A stretch of DNA of 64,000 nucleotides from UBA6059 sp965227155 (GCA_965227155.1 OZ245731.1:806001-870000); one strand, 5' to 3'; positions 32,606 to 41,767 are shown, counted from the first letter of the stretch. Made by a program: numbers and translations. Notes: generated by a model from the letters alone, not told the origin.

Positions 32606-33948
32606 GCCGGTTCCAGGTCAATTTTTCGTTCTACAAAGTCTATCCCCATAGGCTCTAATAACCGGAGCACAGGACTGTAAATCTCCGTGTGGGTTGGTAT
32701 TTGCACGCCCGTAAGCTGCATCTTGCCTTCCAGCCAAAGTTTGGCCGTTACGCCCAGTGGTAATCCTACCAATTTGGACATGGCCGTATCAGAAGCACCC
32801 ATGCCTTCCAGCACCATATGCGACTGGATTTGATTTGGCTCGTTGTTAGCGTCCAGGTAATCAAATTTGTGCCACATGACGATCATATCCTTTTCATCCG
32901 GCTCCATTGTCCATTTTTTCTTCAGAATATGCTCTAGGATCTGCGCCGGTGTGCCTCTCTCCAAACCTACGGGTTCCTCCTCGAATAGGCCCAGCCAGCG
33001 GAGTTTGTACATGATTTCCGACTCCAGGTCAATGCTCATATAATGTGCCAGCTTAAGTTCCACAGAATCGTGTGGGTTATACAGAAGGAATGAATTGATA
33101 AACTGCCTATGGGTCATGGTATCCACGCCTTCCATCATGTAGGTGTCATCAGTTGCACCCAGCGCCACAAACACATTCCAGGCTTTGCAGAAGCCTGGCC
33201 TTCTCAAGGTACCCCGGTAGAGGGTTTTGATACCATGTAGCTGGTAACTTTCCAGGTATTTGAGGCTATCGCGGTTAGCATAGCCTTCAAAATAGCCATG
33301 GCCCGGGATATGGATAATTTCATGCCGACGGAAAAGCTGATGGTAAGGGATGTACTTGTAGCGGCCCTCCTGAATAAACTTGACATGACCCTGACCGGCA
33401 AGCACCACATTTCTGGGATTCCACGTAAACTTGTATTGCCAGGGATTATCGGCGGTACTGGGTGCCAATAAGCCACCCGTAAAGGTTTCAAAGGAGGTGA
33501 GTGTGTGACCCTGCTGCTTGATACGGTCGAGCACCTTCATTGCTGACATGTGATCAATGCCGGGATCCAGACCCATTTCCATGACCAGCAAGGCATTTTT
33601 CTCTTTGAACTTTGGCTCCAGGGCTTTGATCTCCGGACTCACATAAGAGGCTGTAAGCATCGATATCCCTCGCTCGGCACAAACTTCAGCTACATAAATG
33701 TGCATGGAGGCCGGCAGCATGCTAATAACCAAATCAGCCTGCTCGATAAGCGCTGCACGCTCAGCTTCATCAAACACATCGAAAGAAACAGCCCTGGCGA
33801 AAGCTGACTCTTTAGCTTTTTGTCTGGCTAGTTCCAAATCCTTATCTGCAATGATGATATTGAAGGGTGCCTGACGGGTTTGCTCTATCAGATAATCAAT
33901 AAGTGCTGTACAAGACCTGCCTGCTCCTAATATTAATATGGTTCGCAT
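32602..33948 (-). CDS. Saccharopine dehydrogenase family protein
   Basis: A 448-residue NAD(P)-dependent oxidoreductase. The N-terminal Rossmann motif is ILGAGRSCTALIDYL, followed by a strand ending IADKDLELA. The central ME-MGLDPGIDHM region and the C-terminal LEGMGASDTAMSKLVGLP block are typical of saccharopine dehydrogenase C-terminal domains. The usual role is the lysine degradation or synthesis branch, oxidising saccharopine to aminoadipate semialdehyde plus glutamate; a lysine-6-dehydrogenase-like reaction is an alternative. No other lysine-catabolic gene is adjacent. Confidence 0.9.
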   Translation of the reverse strand: MRTILILGAGRSCTALIDYLIEQTRQAPFNIIIADKDLELARQKAKESAFARAVSFDVFDEAERAALIEQADLVISMLPASMHIYVAEVCAERGISMLTASYVSPEIKALEPKFKEKNALLVMEMGLDPGIDHMSAMKVLDRIKQQGHTLTSFETFTGGLLAPSTADNPWQYKFTWNPRNVVLAGQGHVKFIQEGRYKYIPYHQLFRRHEIIHIPGHGYFEGYANRDSLKYLESYQLHGIKTLYRGTLRRPGFCKAWNVFVALGATDDTYMMEGVDTMTHRQFINSFLLYNPHDSVELKLAHYMSIDLESEIMYKLRWLGLFEEEPVGLERGTPAQILEHILKKKWTMEPDEKDMIVMWHKFDYLDANNEPNQIQSHMVLEGMGASDTAMSKLVGLPLGVTAKLWLEGKMQLTGVQIPTHTEIYSPVLRLLEPMGIDFVERKIDLEPA

Positions 33949-34057
33949 GAAAAATGGGGTTATCTGTTGCTTGTGGGGCCAAGTTAGAAGAATTGGTAGT
34001 GGTCGTCAAACCTTTTAGGCGAAATATCAGTATTCTTACTTCTACAAGATTTTAGCT

Positions 34058-34555
34058 ATGGCAGAGAAGAAGCAAATCCAGATAGAATACGAAGTGTTGG
34101 AATGGGGAGAACTGAGCCTGAAAGAACAGGAAGGTGCCCAAAAAGCTATCGATATGCTAGAAAAGGCCTATGCGCCCTACTCCGAATTTTCAGTGGGCGC
34201 CTGTGTTTTGCTTGCAGATGGCAGCCTGGTTTACGGTGCCAATCAGGAAAATGCCGCTTATCCATCCGGCCTTTGCGCAGAGCGTGTAGCGCTATTTGCT
34301 GCCAATGCCAATTACCCGAATATTCCGGTCGAGCAATTATTCATTGTTGCCAAATCTCAGGCTGGTCAGAACTTTGCTACTGCACATAGCTGTGGCAATT
34401 GCCGACAGGTAATGGTAGAATCTGAAAGCCGGCAGGCCACTCCATTTTCGATCAACATTATTATCCCTGACAAAAAGGTGATAAGGATACCCTCAGCTCG
34501 TACTTACTTGCCTTTTGCCTTTGATGCGTCTTCTATGAAGCAGGCTGGCGATTGA
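34058..34555 (+). CDS. cdd: Cytidine deaminase
   Basis: A 165-residue homotetramer-type cytidine deaminase for pyrimidine salvage, converting cytidine to uridine. The zinc site is seen as GLCAERVALF (Cys ligand and catalytic Glu) and SCGNCRQVM (CxxC ligands). The usual residue before the second cysteine pair is proline (PCxxC); here it is serine, a mild deviation that keeps all ligands. The substrate-binding FSVGACVL and NQENAAYPSG segments are conserved. It is longer than the ~135-residue norm because of an N-terminal extension. The 3' end overlaps the convergent SDR gene by 23 bases. Confidence 0.93.
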   Translation: MAEKKQIQIEYEVLEWGELSLKEQEGAQKAIDMLEKAYAPYSEFSVGACVLLADGSLVYGANQENAAYPSGLCAERVALFAANANYPNIPVEQLFIVAKSQAGQNFATAHSCGNCRQVMVESESRQATPFSINIIIPDKKVIRIPSARTYLPFAFDASSMKQAGD

Positions 34556-35291
34556 CCACCGTACTGCTGGCCTGAGCGGTAGGAAAAATAGTCATATCTG
34601 CCACCATTACATGCGCTGGCCTTGAAATCACATATTGCACCGCATCAGCGATATCATCACCCACCAGGGGCTCGATATCCTGGTATACTTTTTTAGCGCG
34701 ATCGGCATCCCCTTTAAACCGCACCATAGAAAACTCCGTTTCTACCAGACCGGGATTGATGGAACAAACCCTGATACCATAGGGATTCAGGTCAAGCCGC
34801 ATACCTTGTGTAATAGCATCCACAGAAAACTTGCTGGCACAATACACATTACCATTGGGATAGACTTCTTTGCCCGCTATAGAACCGATATTAACAACAA
34901 AGCCTGACTTACGAGCCACCATGCCGGGGATAATGGCCTTGCTGATGTACAAGAGGCCTTTTACATTGATGTCCATCATGGCATCCCAGTCTTCAAGCGA
35001 ACCTTCATGGATTGGTGCAAGTCCATGTGCATTGCCTGCATTGTTGACCAATACATCTATTGTTTGCCATGCTGCCGGCAAAGCATTGATAGCCTGCTGA
35101 ACAGCTTCTTTATCCCGCACATCAAAAGTCAGGGTGTAAACATCCGTTTGAGTACCCAGCTCCTCTTTGAGTGTAGCCAATCGGTCTGCTCTTCTTCCAC
35201 AAATAATCAGATTGTAATCGGGAGCCAGCTTTTTGGCAATGGCTTCTCCTATCCCGGCTGTGGCGCCGGTAATAAATGCTATTTTTTTCAT
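34533..35291 (-). CDS. Short-chain dehydrogenase/reductase (YdfG-like)
   Basis: A 252-residue classical SDR. It shows the TGATAGIGEAIA cofactor loop (TGxxxGxG), NNAGNAHG, a serine before YCASKFSVD (YxxxK catalytic pair) and the INPGLVETEF substrate-loop start. The sequence resembles YdfG-type NADP-dependent 3-hydroxy acid dehydrogenases acting on serine, allo-threonine or related acids; the substrate is inference. It lies downstream of porT on the same strand with a 10-base gap, so it may be the last gene of the ubiE-porT transcript. Confidence 0.92.
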   Translation of the reverse strand: MKKIAFITGATAGIGEAIAKKLAPDYNLIICGRRADRLATLKEELGTQTDVYTLTFDVRDKEAVQQAINALPAAWQTIDVLVNNAGNAHGLAPIHEGSLEDWDAMMDINVKGLLYISKAIIPGMVARKSGFVVNIGSIAGKEVYPNGNVYCASKFSVDAITQGMRLDLNPYGIRVCSINPGLVETEFSMVRFKGDADRAKKVYQDIEPLVGDDIADAVQYVISRPAHVMVADMTIFPTAQASSTVVNRQPAS

Positions 35292-35301
35292 CGTTAGTGG
35301 T

Positions 35302-36048
35302 TTAAGATGGTCCTCCTTCGAAGGTAATAAAGATACCCAGATTGTGCGGTACCAATCGCCTTAGACCTTCACTGAGTGGGTTAACCTGTGGTTCCAGGCC
35401 ATTGATAAGCCCGTAAGAATAGCGGAGCTCGGGCGAAAACTTAAATAACGGGAAATAGAGGTCAAATCCGAAACCTATTTCCAGGGCCAGATTAAAATTT
35501 CTGGTTTGCAGTCGCTCACGGTCTTCTTCATCCTCACCACGGGCTGATGCCTCAAAGGCCGGATTGATGCCACCAACCATATACATACCGATATTGCCCC
35601 GCCTTACCGATTTATATTTGAGTAGCAGCGGAAATTCAACCATGGTGGCATCCCGAAATTCCGTAAAGGTGGTATTGTCTGTGTAATTGTAGTTTACCTG
35701 ATATTCATAAAACCCTACCTGTACCAATGCCCTCAGGTCGAGGTATTGGAAAACGTGGACATTGGCGATAAAACCAAGCTTGAACCCGGGCATGCCATTG
35801 GGTACAATGGAATGTACACTGTCCATACCCGGCGATACAAAAGAATCGCTATAGTTAATTTGGTAAGTAGAATTATGGATGCCAATTAAGAACCCATAAT
35901 GTAGCCATTGCTCATCATAGTTTGGCAGGTTTATCCTCATTGAGCTTTGTGCCTGTAGCTGCCTTGTGCTCACTACAGCCAGCAAGAGTATCACTGCTAT
36001 TTTAAGCCAGTGTAGATGGAGCTTATGCCAAAAGTGAGTGTTTTGCAT
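35302..36048 (-). CDS. porT: PorT-family outer-membrane beta-barrel protein (T9SS component)
   Basis: A 248-residue protein with a signal peptide ending LQAQ and an 8-strand beta-barrel-like pattern. The HYGFLIGIHNSTYQINYSD beginning, a loop with FEASARGEDEED, and LRYSYGLINGL near the C-terminus match my recollection of PorT/SprT. PorT is needed for type IX secretion and gliding in Bacteroidota. The adjacency to ubiE, known from other members of the phylum, supports the call. The start overlaps the end of ubiE by 52 bases. A T9SS substrate (the CotH protein) is present at 18.8 kb. A generic outer-membrane barrel protein is the alternative. Confidence 0.78.
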   Translation of the reverse strand: MQNTHFWHKLHLHWLKIAVILLLAVVSTRQLQAQSSMRINLPNYDEQWLHYGFLIGIHNSTYQINYSDSFVSPGMDSVHSIVPNGMPGFKLGFIANVHVFQYLDLRALVQVGFYEYQVNYNYTDNTTFTEFRDATMVEFPLLLKYKSVRRGNIGMYMVGGINPAFEASARGEDEEDRERLQTRNFNLALEIGFGFDLYFPLFKFSPELRYSYGLINGLEPQVNPLSEGLRRLVPHNLGIFITFEGGPS

Positions 36049-36719
36049 TCTGTTTCTTTATAGCCCAATTCCTGAAGAATTTTGGTGAAAGCATCTCCTT
36101 CAGGAAAAGCATTGACCGATTCTGGCAGGTATGTATAGGCCGATTGATCTTTTGATACTAATCTTCCGATCACTGGCAATATGTATTTAAAATAAAAATT
36201 ATACAATTGCTTGAAAGGAAAGCTACGTGGTTTTGAAAACTCCAGTATCACCACCCTACCGCCGGGCTTTAATACCCTTAGCATGTCTTTTAGTCCCTGC
36301 TTAAGGTTTTCAAAATTCCGTACACCAAATGCAACGATCACTGCATCAAAATTATTATCGGGGAAATTGAGACCTTCCGAGTCTCCAAGCCTCATTTCTA
36401 TAATATGATCGATCCCTTTCTTCTTCATCTTTTCTCGACCAACGGAAAGCATTCCTTCGGAAATGTCTACCCCAACGACTTTTTTGGGATTGAGGGCCAG
36501 GGATTCTATTGCAAAATCACCTGTTCCGGTAGCTATGTCGAGAATAGTCTGAGGTTTGTCTTTGGCTAGCAGTTTTATCGCTTTTTTCCTCCAAATAATG
36601 TCAATACCGGCACTAAGGAAATGATTTAGAAAATCATAGCGCTTGCTGATACTGTTAAACATATCAGCCACCTGTTCTTTTTTGGAAGATTGTTTGTCCT
36701 TGTAAGGAACTACAGACAT
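35997..36719 (-). CDS. ubiE: Demethylmenaquinone methyltransferase
   Basis: A 240-residue SAM-dependent C-methyltransferase (UbiE/MenG) performing the last step of menaquinone synthesis. Conserved blocks are MFNSISKRYDFLNHFLSAG, ILDIATGTGDFAI (SAM motif I), DISEGMLSVGREK, IVAFGVRNF and RVLKPGGRVVILEFSKP. The ATG at 36719 is chosen because the conserved protein starts there (MSVVPYKDKQSSKKEQVADM); the frame continues upstream to 36791 without conserved sequence. In Bacteroidota, which use menaquinone, the MenG role is more likely than ubiquinone synthesis. Confidence 0.95.
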   Translation of the reverse strand: MSVVPYKDKQSSKKEQVADMFNSISKRYDFLNHFLSAGIDIIWRKKAIKLLAKDKPQTILDIATGTGDFAIESLALNPKKVVGVDISEGMLSVGREKMKKKGIDHIIEMRLGDSEGLNFPDNNFDAVIVAFGVRNFENLKQGLKDMLRVLKPGGRVVILEFSKPRSFPFKQLYNFYFKYILPVIGRLVSKDQSAYTYLPESVNAFPEGDAFTKILQELGYKETECKTLTFGISSIYTGLK

Positions 36720-37013
36720 ATAATTATTGAATTTAAGATGATGCAAAACTACCACGAATTGCCCACATAGTGGAAAGAAAGTATTAAACACAGTGCTATG
36801 GGCAAACAGGCTGTTTTTACTATTTGTTACAGCATATTTTCAAAAAAATATGACATTGGTGCTGAACTTGTTAAAACTAAAGTGCCACAAAAGCATATCA
36901 ATAGCCCAACTGTTATTACTCAGCCGTAACACTACCATACATCATGATAGATAGAGGAAAAGATGGCTATCCTAGTATAAGTTATTTCTTATTGACAACC
37001 ACATTTTTTTCTC
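36720..37013. other. Divergent intergenic region, no gene seen
   Basis: About 290 AT-rich bases between the divergent ubiE and ClbS/DfsB-like genes. I see no repeat, RNA gene or open frame worth reporting. It presumably holds both promoters. Confidence 0.5.
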
Positions 37014-37511
37014 ATGGCAAGACCTAAAAGCAAGTCAGAGTTAGTTTCATTAAGCAATAAAAACTTCTCAGATCTTATTGATCAAATTCACGTTCTTTCT
37101 CCAGAAAAATTGAAAGGGGAGTTTCCTCCAGGCACTATGAACCGAAATATCCGGGATGTGCTGGCACATTTGCATGTATGGCATGTGATGATGCTGGACT
37201 GGTATAATGTAGGTATGTCCGGCAGGAAACCTACTATCCCCGCAGAAGGATATACATGGAAAACCATACCTGCCCTGAATCGGGAAATTTGGGAAAATTC
37301 CCAGAATCTCAGCTTGGAAGACTGTATTGAGCGCATTCAAAACAGTCACCAAAAAGTATCTTCACTCATAGAAAAACATACGGATGAAGAGCTTTTTACC
37401 AAAAAGTTATACCCATGGACTGGATCCACTTCCTTGGGTGCCTACCTTATATCAGCTACATCCAGTCATTACGATTGGGGATTAAAGCTGATCAGGAAAG
37501 CCACGCGATAA
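37014..37511 (+). CDS. ClbS/DfsB family four-helix bundle protein
   Basis: A 165-residue DinB-like four-helix bundle protein of the ClbS/DfsB (DUF1706) family. The N-terminal MARPKSKSELVSLSNKNF and the RNIRDVLAHLHVWHVMMLDWY block with a histidine-rich metal/active site, plus LYPWTGSTSLGAYLIS, are recognisable family positions. ClbS itself is a cyclopropane hydrolase that protects colibactin producers from their own genotoxin; other homologues have unknown roles in small-molecule resistance. No biosynthetic cluster is nearby, so the ligand is open. Confidence 0.87.
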   Translation: MARPKSKSELVSLSNKNFSDLIDQIHVLSPEKLKGEFPPGTMNRNIRDVLAHLHVWHVMMLDWYNVGMSGRKPTIPAEGYTWKTIPALNREIWENSQNLSLEDCIERIQNSHQKVSSLIEKHTDEELFTKKLYPWTGSTSLGAYLISATSSHYDWGLKLIRKATR

Positions 37512-37596
37512 GCTCGAAAGTAAAAGGATTGCCTACATCTGTAGACATTCCAATATTTTGATTCTACCTTTATCATTTAGCCAGACAGGGTCTATT

Positions 37597-38058
37597 ATGG
37601 TTTATTTCGAAAAGACAGAGTCGGCAGATATTACAGCAGGAAAATATGCTGCCATCATTTTATTGCTTACGGGTACGATAATGTATTGGCTCGGTGGGCA
37701 AAATGTAGCATTGGCCAGTATATTGTTGTTGGTTGTAATCTTATTGTTGAGTTATTGGGCATTTGGACAATACACCATCAGAGTGATTGATGAATGTATA
37801 GAAGTAGAATTTAGGTTTTCATTTTTTCATTTCGTTTATACCCTGCCGCGTACCCCTCTGATGGAGGAGAAAAAAGTACCCTGGTGGATTGGATTTGGGC
37901 TCAAAACGCGAAATGGCGAAGAATATTACAGCGTTAATAATGCCCCATTGATTAAAATTAATTGCCGGGAATGCACCGTTTGGGTTGGCACTAACCATAG
38001 TTTGCGCTTAAAAAATGCTATTTTGCAGGCTGTAGGCTATGCAAGTAAAGACCGCTAA
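37597..38058 (+). CDS. Small membrane protein of unknown function upstream of engB
   Basis: A 153-residue protein from the ATG at 37597, with two adjacent transmembrane helices (about residues 16-55; YAAIILLLTGTIMYWL and then ILLLVVILLLSYWAF) followed by a soluble, beta-rich C-terminus (YTIRVIDECIEVEF...YYSVNNAPLIKI). That layout resembles bacterial PH-like membrane proteins. An in-frame extension to 37558 adds residues before the helices but is less likely. The 3' end overlaps engB by 20 bases, so the two genes are co-transcribed. Function unknown. Confidence 0.75.
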   Translation: MVYFEKTESADITAGKYAAIILLLTGTIMYWLGGQNVALASILLLVVILLLSYWAFGQYTIRVIDECIEVEFRFSFFHFVYTLPRTPLMEEKKVPWWIGFGLKTRNGEEYYSVNNAPLIKINCRECTVWVGTNHSLRLKNAILQAVGYASKDR

Positions 38059-38638
38059 TTTCATCACCAGCAGTGCAAAGGTAGATCAATGTCCACCTCC
38101 TGATAAGCCTGAGTATGCCTTTATCGGCCGCTCAAATGTGGGGAAATCATCACTGATTAATATGCTTACCCAGCGCAAAAACCTGGCAAAAACTTCAGCC
38201 ACTCCTGGAAAGACTCAATTAATCAACCACTTTTTGATCAATGATGCCTGGTATCTGGTAGACCTACCGGGATACGGCTGGGCAAGGGTGAGCAAAACTG
38301 AGCGTGGCAAATGGGACAAAATGATTAAGGCCTATTTTGCTAAAAGAGAAAACCTTTGCCTGACCTTTGTGCTGCTCGACAGCAGATTGCCACCTCAGGA
38401 AATCGACATCAAATTTATCAATGGATTGGGCGAGGCTGGTGTCCCTTTTGGGATCATTTTTACCAAGGGCGACAAACTATCGTCAAATCAATTGACAAAA
38501 AATATTGCGGCTTACCAAAAAGCTTTAAAGCGGTATTGGGAGGTGCTACCATCTATATTTGCCAGCTCCTCAGTGAAAAAAATGGGGCGCGAAGAAATTC
38601 TGAATTATATCGATCAGATTAATATGCAAACCCGATAA
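38039..38638 (+). CDS. engB: Ribosome biogenesis GTPase EngB (YihA/YsxC)
   Basis: A 199-residue GTPase needed for assembly of the large ribosomal subunit. G1 is GRSNVGKSSLIN, the G2 threonine lies in TSATPGKTQ, G3 is DLPGYGWA, G4 is TKGDK and G5 is ASSVKK. The length is typical. It begins inside the preceding membrane-protein gene (20-base overlap), and DUF5606 follows shortly after, suggesting an operon through 39452. Confidence 0.96.
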   Translation: MQVKTANFITSSAKVDQCPPPDKPEYAFIGRSNVGKSSLINMLTQRKNLAKTSATPGKTQLINHFLINDAWYLVDLPGYGWARVSKTERGKWDKMIKAYFAKRENLCLTFVLLDSRLPPQEIDIKFINGLGEAGVPFGIIFTKGDKLSSNQLTKNIAAYQKALKRYWEVLPSIFASSSVKKMGREEILNYIDQINMQTR

Positions 38639-38671
38639 AAAATTAGCTTTGTGGCAAAAGAGGAATCAGCT

Positions 38672-39130
38672 ATGCTCGAATTAAAAGATATCGCTACAGT
38701 AACAGGAAAAGGTGGCTTGTATAAGGTTTTAAACCCGACCCGCACAGGGGTAATTTTGGAGTCACTTGATGAAAAGAAGAAGAAACTCGTTGTAAATGGG
38801 CATGCCAAAGTATCGATTTTGGCGGAAATCTCTATTTACACAACAGATGAGGAAGGTGTAGCGCCGTTGCAACAGGTACTTGAAAAAATACACCAGGAAT
38901 TTGATGGTGATACAGGACTCACCAGCTCTGCAGACCCTGATGAGTTGAAGGCGTTTTTGAAGTTTATACTCCCCGAGTATGATGAATCCAGGGTATATGT
39001 GAGCGACATAAAAAAGCTTGTAAGCTGGTATAATATACTGGCAAAACAGCTCCCCGAACTATTGGAGCCGAAAACCGAGGATGCAGAACAATCAGAGGCT
39101 ACATCGGAAGATAAGGCTGCGAATGAGTGA
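38672..39130 (+). CDS. DUF5606 family protein
   Basis: A 152-residue conserved Bacteroidota protein of unknown function. Its N-terminus (MLELKDIATVTGKGGLYKVL) is the family hallmark: an SH3-like beta-barrel segment, followed by a helical region (YDESRVYVSDIKKLVSWYNIL) and an acidic tail. The ATG at 38672 is chosen over a GTG at 38651 because it begins the conserved block. It follows engB by 33 bases and overlaps the next small gene by 8 bases. Confidence 0.88.
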   Translation: MLELKDIATVTGKGGLYKVLNPTRTGVILESLDEKKKKLVVNGHAKVSILAEISIYTTDEEGVAPLQQVLEKIHQEFDGDTGLTSSADPDELKAFLKFILPEYDESRVYVSDIKKLVSWYNILAKQLPELLEPKTEDAEQSEATSEDKAANE

Positions 39131-39452
39131 CACTCAGCAACCAGATTATACCCATGAAAGTATTCGTCTGATCAATAAAGATTTTAATTTGGCGGATGCC
39201 GAGTTGGCTGATGTCAATTCGCTGGAAGAGCTTAAAAAGGCATTGGCCCGAGTGGTGCAATATTTAATAGACCATGACCTCAACCGGCTTATCAATGCCA
39301 TGTATCGCATCGACATCCCCCAGCATAAATTCGAAAGGGTATTAACAGGTGAAAAGCCTGATCTTATTGCCACTTCTTTGGCAGATTTAATCCTTGAAAG
39401 GGAAAAGCAAAAGGTGATTACAAGGTGGCGCTATCGAAATGCGTTTTCTTAA
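39123..39452 (+). CDS. Conserved small hypothetical protein
   Basis: A 109-residue cytosolic helical protein starting MSDTQQPDYTHESI at 39123, overlapping the DUF5606 stop by 8 bases. It contains a central RVVQYLIDHDLNRLINAMYR helix and a C-terminal ILEREKQKV helix. The pattern is one of conserved Bacteroidota proteins of unknown function. Its end overlaps the convergent fbp gene by 35 bases. No motif identifies a role; co-transcription with engB and DUF5606 is likely. Confidence 0.78.
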   Translation: MSDTQQPDYTHESIRLINKDFNLADAELADVNSLEELKKALARVVQYLIDHDLNRLINAMYRIDIPQHKFERVLTGEKPDLIATSLADLILEREKQKVITRWRYRNAFS

Positions 39453-40431
39453 AACTGTGTGCTTTTTCCACCAATGATTTCACACCGATGAATAACGGAG
39501 ATCTTTGGTGCAGGGCTTTCGGCTCTATGTCCAATATGCGCTGCTCACCATCAGTTGCCATAGCTCCTGCCTGCTCAGCGATCATTGCCAGGGCATTACA
39601 TTCGTAGAGCAGCCTCAGCTTTCCATTGGGTGATTTGGCCGTTTTCGGGTAAATGTAAATACCACCCTTGAGGAGATTTCTATGGAAATCAGCTACAAGT
39701 GACCCGATATATCTTGCGGAAAACCGCTTTTGCTTACAATATTGAACAAAATCCTTTACCGGCTGGTCAAAATCCTCGTAACTACCTTCATTGATAGAAT
39801 AGATGGATCCTGTTTCAGGGGAAACCATGGTGATGTGGGAAAGTACGTATTCTCCCAAGCTGGGTTCATAGGTGAATCCATGTACTCCATGCCCTGTGGT
39901 ATATACCAGCATGGTTGAAGATCCGTATAAAATGTACCCTGCTGCCACCTGCTCACTGCCTTTCTGCAATATATCATCCATTTGTACCGGGCCTCCAAGG
40001 GGTGATTTTCGTCTGTAAATAGAGAAGATCGTACCGATAGATACGTTCACATCGATATTGGATGAGCCATCCAGAGGATCCATACAAACGACATAGCGGC
40101 TGTGCGGATTTAAGTTGATCAGTTCTTCATCCTCCTCTGAAACGATAGCACAAACCTCTCCGCCATTTTTAAGCGCCCTTATGAACCTGATGTTTGCTAT
40201 TACATCCAGCTTTTTCTGGTCCTCGCCTTGCACATTTTTTGAACCAAAGCCACCGGTGATATCCAGCAAGCCTGATTTATTTACCTCCCGGTTGATGATT
40301 TTTCCTGCCAGTGCAATATCTCTGAGCAATTGGGAAAGTTCGCCGGTAGCATAGGGGAATTCATCCTGCTTTCTTTTAATAAAACGATCAAGCGTGGTGC
40401 CAATTGGCAGCCCTAGGTTACTTTTGTTCAT
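39418..40431 (-). CDS. fbp: Fructose-1,6-bisphosphatase, class I
   Basis: A gluconeogenic phosphatase of about 337 residues converting fructose-1,6-bisphosphate to fructose-6-phosphate. The metal-binding DPLDGSSNIDVN and CAIVSEEDEELI blocks, LPIGTTLDRFIKRKQ near the start and KSPNGKLRLLYECNAL near the end are diagnostic of class I enzymes. The ATG at 40431 (MNKSNLGLPIG) is preferred; the frame continues upstream to 40545, across the start of the divergent aspartate kinase, without conserved sequence. The 64 bases between the two starts must carry both promoters; on the minus strand TAAATTTG matches the Bacteroidota -7 consensus TAnnTTTG. Confidence 0.94.
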   Translation of the reverse strand: MNKSNLGLPIGTTLDRFIKRKQDEFPYATGELSQLLRDIALAGKIINREVNKSGLLDITGGFGSKNVQGEDQKKLDVIANIRFIRALKNGGEVCAIVSEEDEELINLNPHSRYVVCMDPLDGSSNIDVNVSIGTIFSIYRRKSPLGGPVQMDDILQKGSEQVAAGYILYGSSTMLVYTTGHGVHGFTYEPSLGEYVLSHITMVSPETGSIYSINEGSYEDFDQPVKDFVQYCKQKRFSARYIGSLVADFHRNLLKGGIYIYPKTAKSPNGKLRLLYECNALAMIAEQAGAMATDGEQRILDIEPKALHQRSPLFIGVKSLVEKAHSFKKTHFDSATL

Positions 40432-40495
40432 ATCGGTAGATTCAAATTCAAATTTACTAAAAACCTCTTCCACATCCATTGAAAACGTTTGCATA

Positions 40496-41767
40496 ATGCT
40501 AGTCTTTAAATTTGGCGGGGCTTCTGTGAAGGATGCTGGCGCCATTAAAAATCTCGCTCAAATATTACTTGATTATCCATCAGAAAAACTGATGGTGGTC
40601 ATTTCTGCCATGGGAAAAGTCACTAATCAGCTTGAAGAGATTATTCAACTCCACCGACAGCATGATGAAAGAATTAAGGTCAAGGTTGATCAGCTATTTG
40701 AATTTCATGAGTCGATAGCCCAGAAATTGGATGTTTTGACCAATATATTTGTTTCTGATTTTATTGACGAGCAAAAGGAAAATTTGGTCAAGCATCTTGG
40801 GCAGTTGGAAAATGATCCATTGCAGCAATATGATCAGGTGGTGAGCATTGGCGAGCTACTTTCTACACGGATAATTGCCGCCTATCTGGATTCTACAATT
40901 GGCAACTGCCGATGGCTGGATGCCCGCAAGCTCTTCAAAACAGATGACTCGTTTACCGAGGCTAAAGTAAACTGGCCGCTTACCAATCAAAATATCCATG
41001 CCCTGGAATGGAATGCCAAAATATCTGTTTGCCAGGGATTCATTGGGAGTGGAACATCTGGTGCTACTACTACTTTAGGTAGGGAAGGTTCTGATTATAC
41101 TGCTGCTATTTTTGCTTCGGCTCTGAATTTACCAGCTTTAACTATTTGGAAAGATGTGCCCGGCGTACTCAACGCTGACCCGAAAAAGCGTAAGGATGCA
41201 AAGCTCCTAAAAAGCCTGACCTATCGCGAAGCAGCTGAGATGACCTACTATGGAGCTAAGGTAATTCATCCAAAAACCATTGCCCCGCTGGCTCGACACC
41301 ATATAGTACTTACAGTCAGGTCATTCCTTGAAAAAGCAAACCGAGGAACCAATATTTCAGATAGCTTTACCCCACAAAACCTACCCATATACATTATCAA
41401 CCCCAATCAAATCCTGATTACATTCACTAAAAGGGAGTTTGCTTTTATGGACGAAAAAAATCTGGCAATCATATTCAGAACCCTTGATGAGCTGATGGCT
41501 AAGATCAACATGATGCAAATTTCCGCTACTACATTCTCCATTTGCATAGACCTAAAATGGTATAAGTACACTCAAATCAGGGAGAGGCTTGGTGAATTGT
41601 TTGAGATTTCATACAACGACAACCTGGAATTGCTGACCATTAAAAACCACACCCCTTCTTTAATTGCGTCTGAGGTGGATGGCAAAAGCCTCTTATTGGA
41701 GCAAAAAACAAGAAAGACCTACCAGGCATTATATGCAGCTACAGATACCGCCGAAGTGTCTGCGTAA
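40496..41767 (+). CDS. Aspartate kinase (monofunctional)
   Basis: A 423-residue aspartokinase, first enzyme of the lysine/threonine/methionine branch. The N-terminal FKFGGASVKD nucleotide-binding motif, the FIGSGTSGATTTLGREGSDYTA block and the VPGVLNADPKK region are clear. The C-terminal ~130 residues are ACT-like but divergent (YIINPNQILITF), so feedback control is hard to predict. The ATG at 40496 immediately precedes the conserved strand. It is divergent from fbp, and its end overlaps the convergent fructosamine kinase gene by 29 bases. No homoserine dehydrogenase domain is present. Confidence 0.92.
   Translation: MLVFKFGGASVKDAGAIKNLAQILLDYPSEKLMVVISAMGKVTNQLEEIIQLHRQHDERIKVKVDQLFEFHESIAQKLDVLTNIFVSDFIDEQKENLVKHLGQLENDPLQQYDQVVSIGELLSTRIIAAYLDSTIGNCRWLDARKLFKTDDSFTEAKVNWPLTNQNIHALEWNAKISVCQGFIGSGTSGATTTLGREGSDYTAAIFASALNLPALTIWKDVPGVLNADPKKRKDAKLLKSLTYREAAEMTYYGAKVIHPKTIAPLARHHIVLTVRSFLEKANRGTNISDSFTPQNLPIYIINPNQILITFTKREFAFMDEKNLAIIFRTLDELMAKINMMQISATTFSICIDLKWYKYTQIRERLGELFEISYNDNLELLTIKNHTPSLIASEVDGKSLLLEQKTRKTYQALYAATDTAEVSA

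Noticed and set aside
40432..40545. Longer N-terminus for fbp
   Set aside because: It would overlap the start of the aspartate kinase gene and lacks conserved residues; the ATG at 40431 fits family length.
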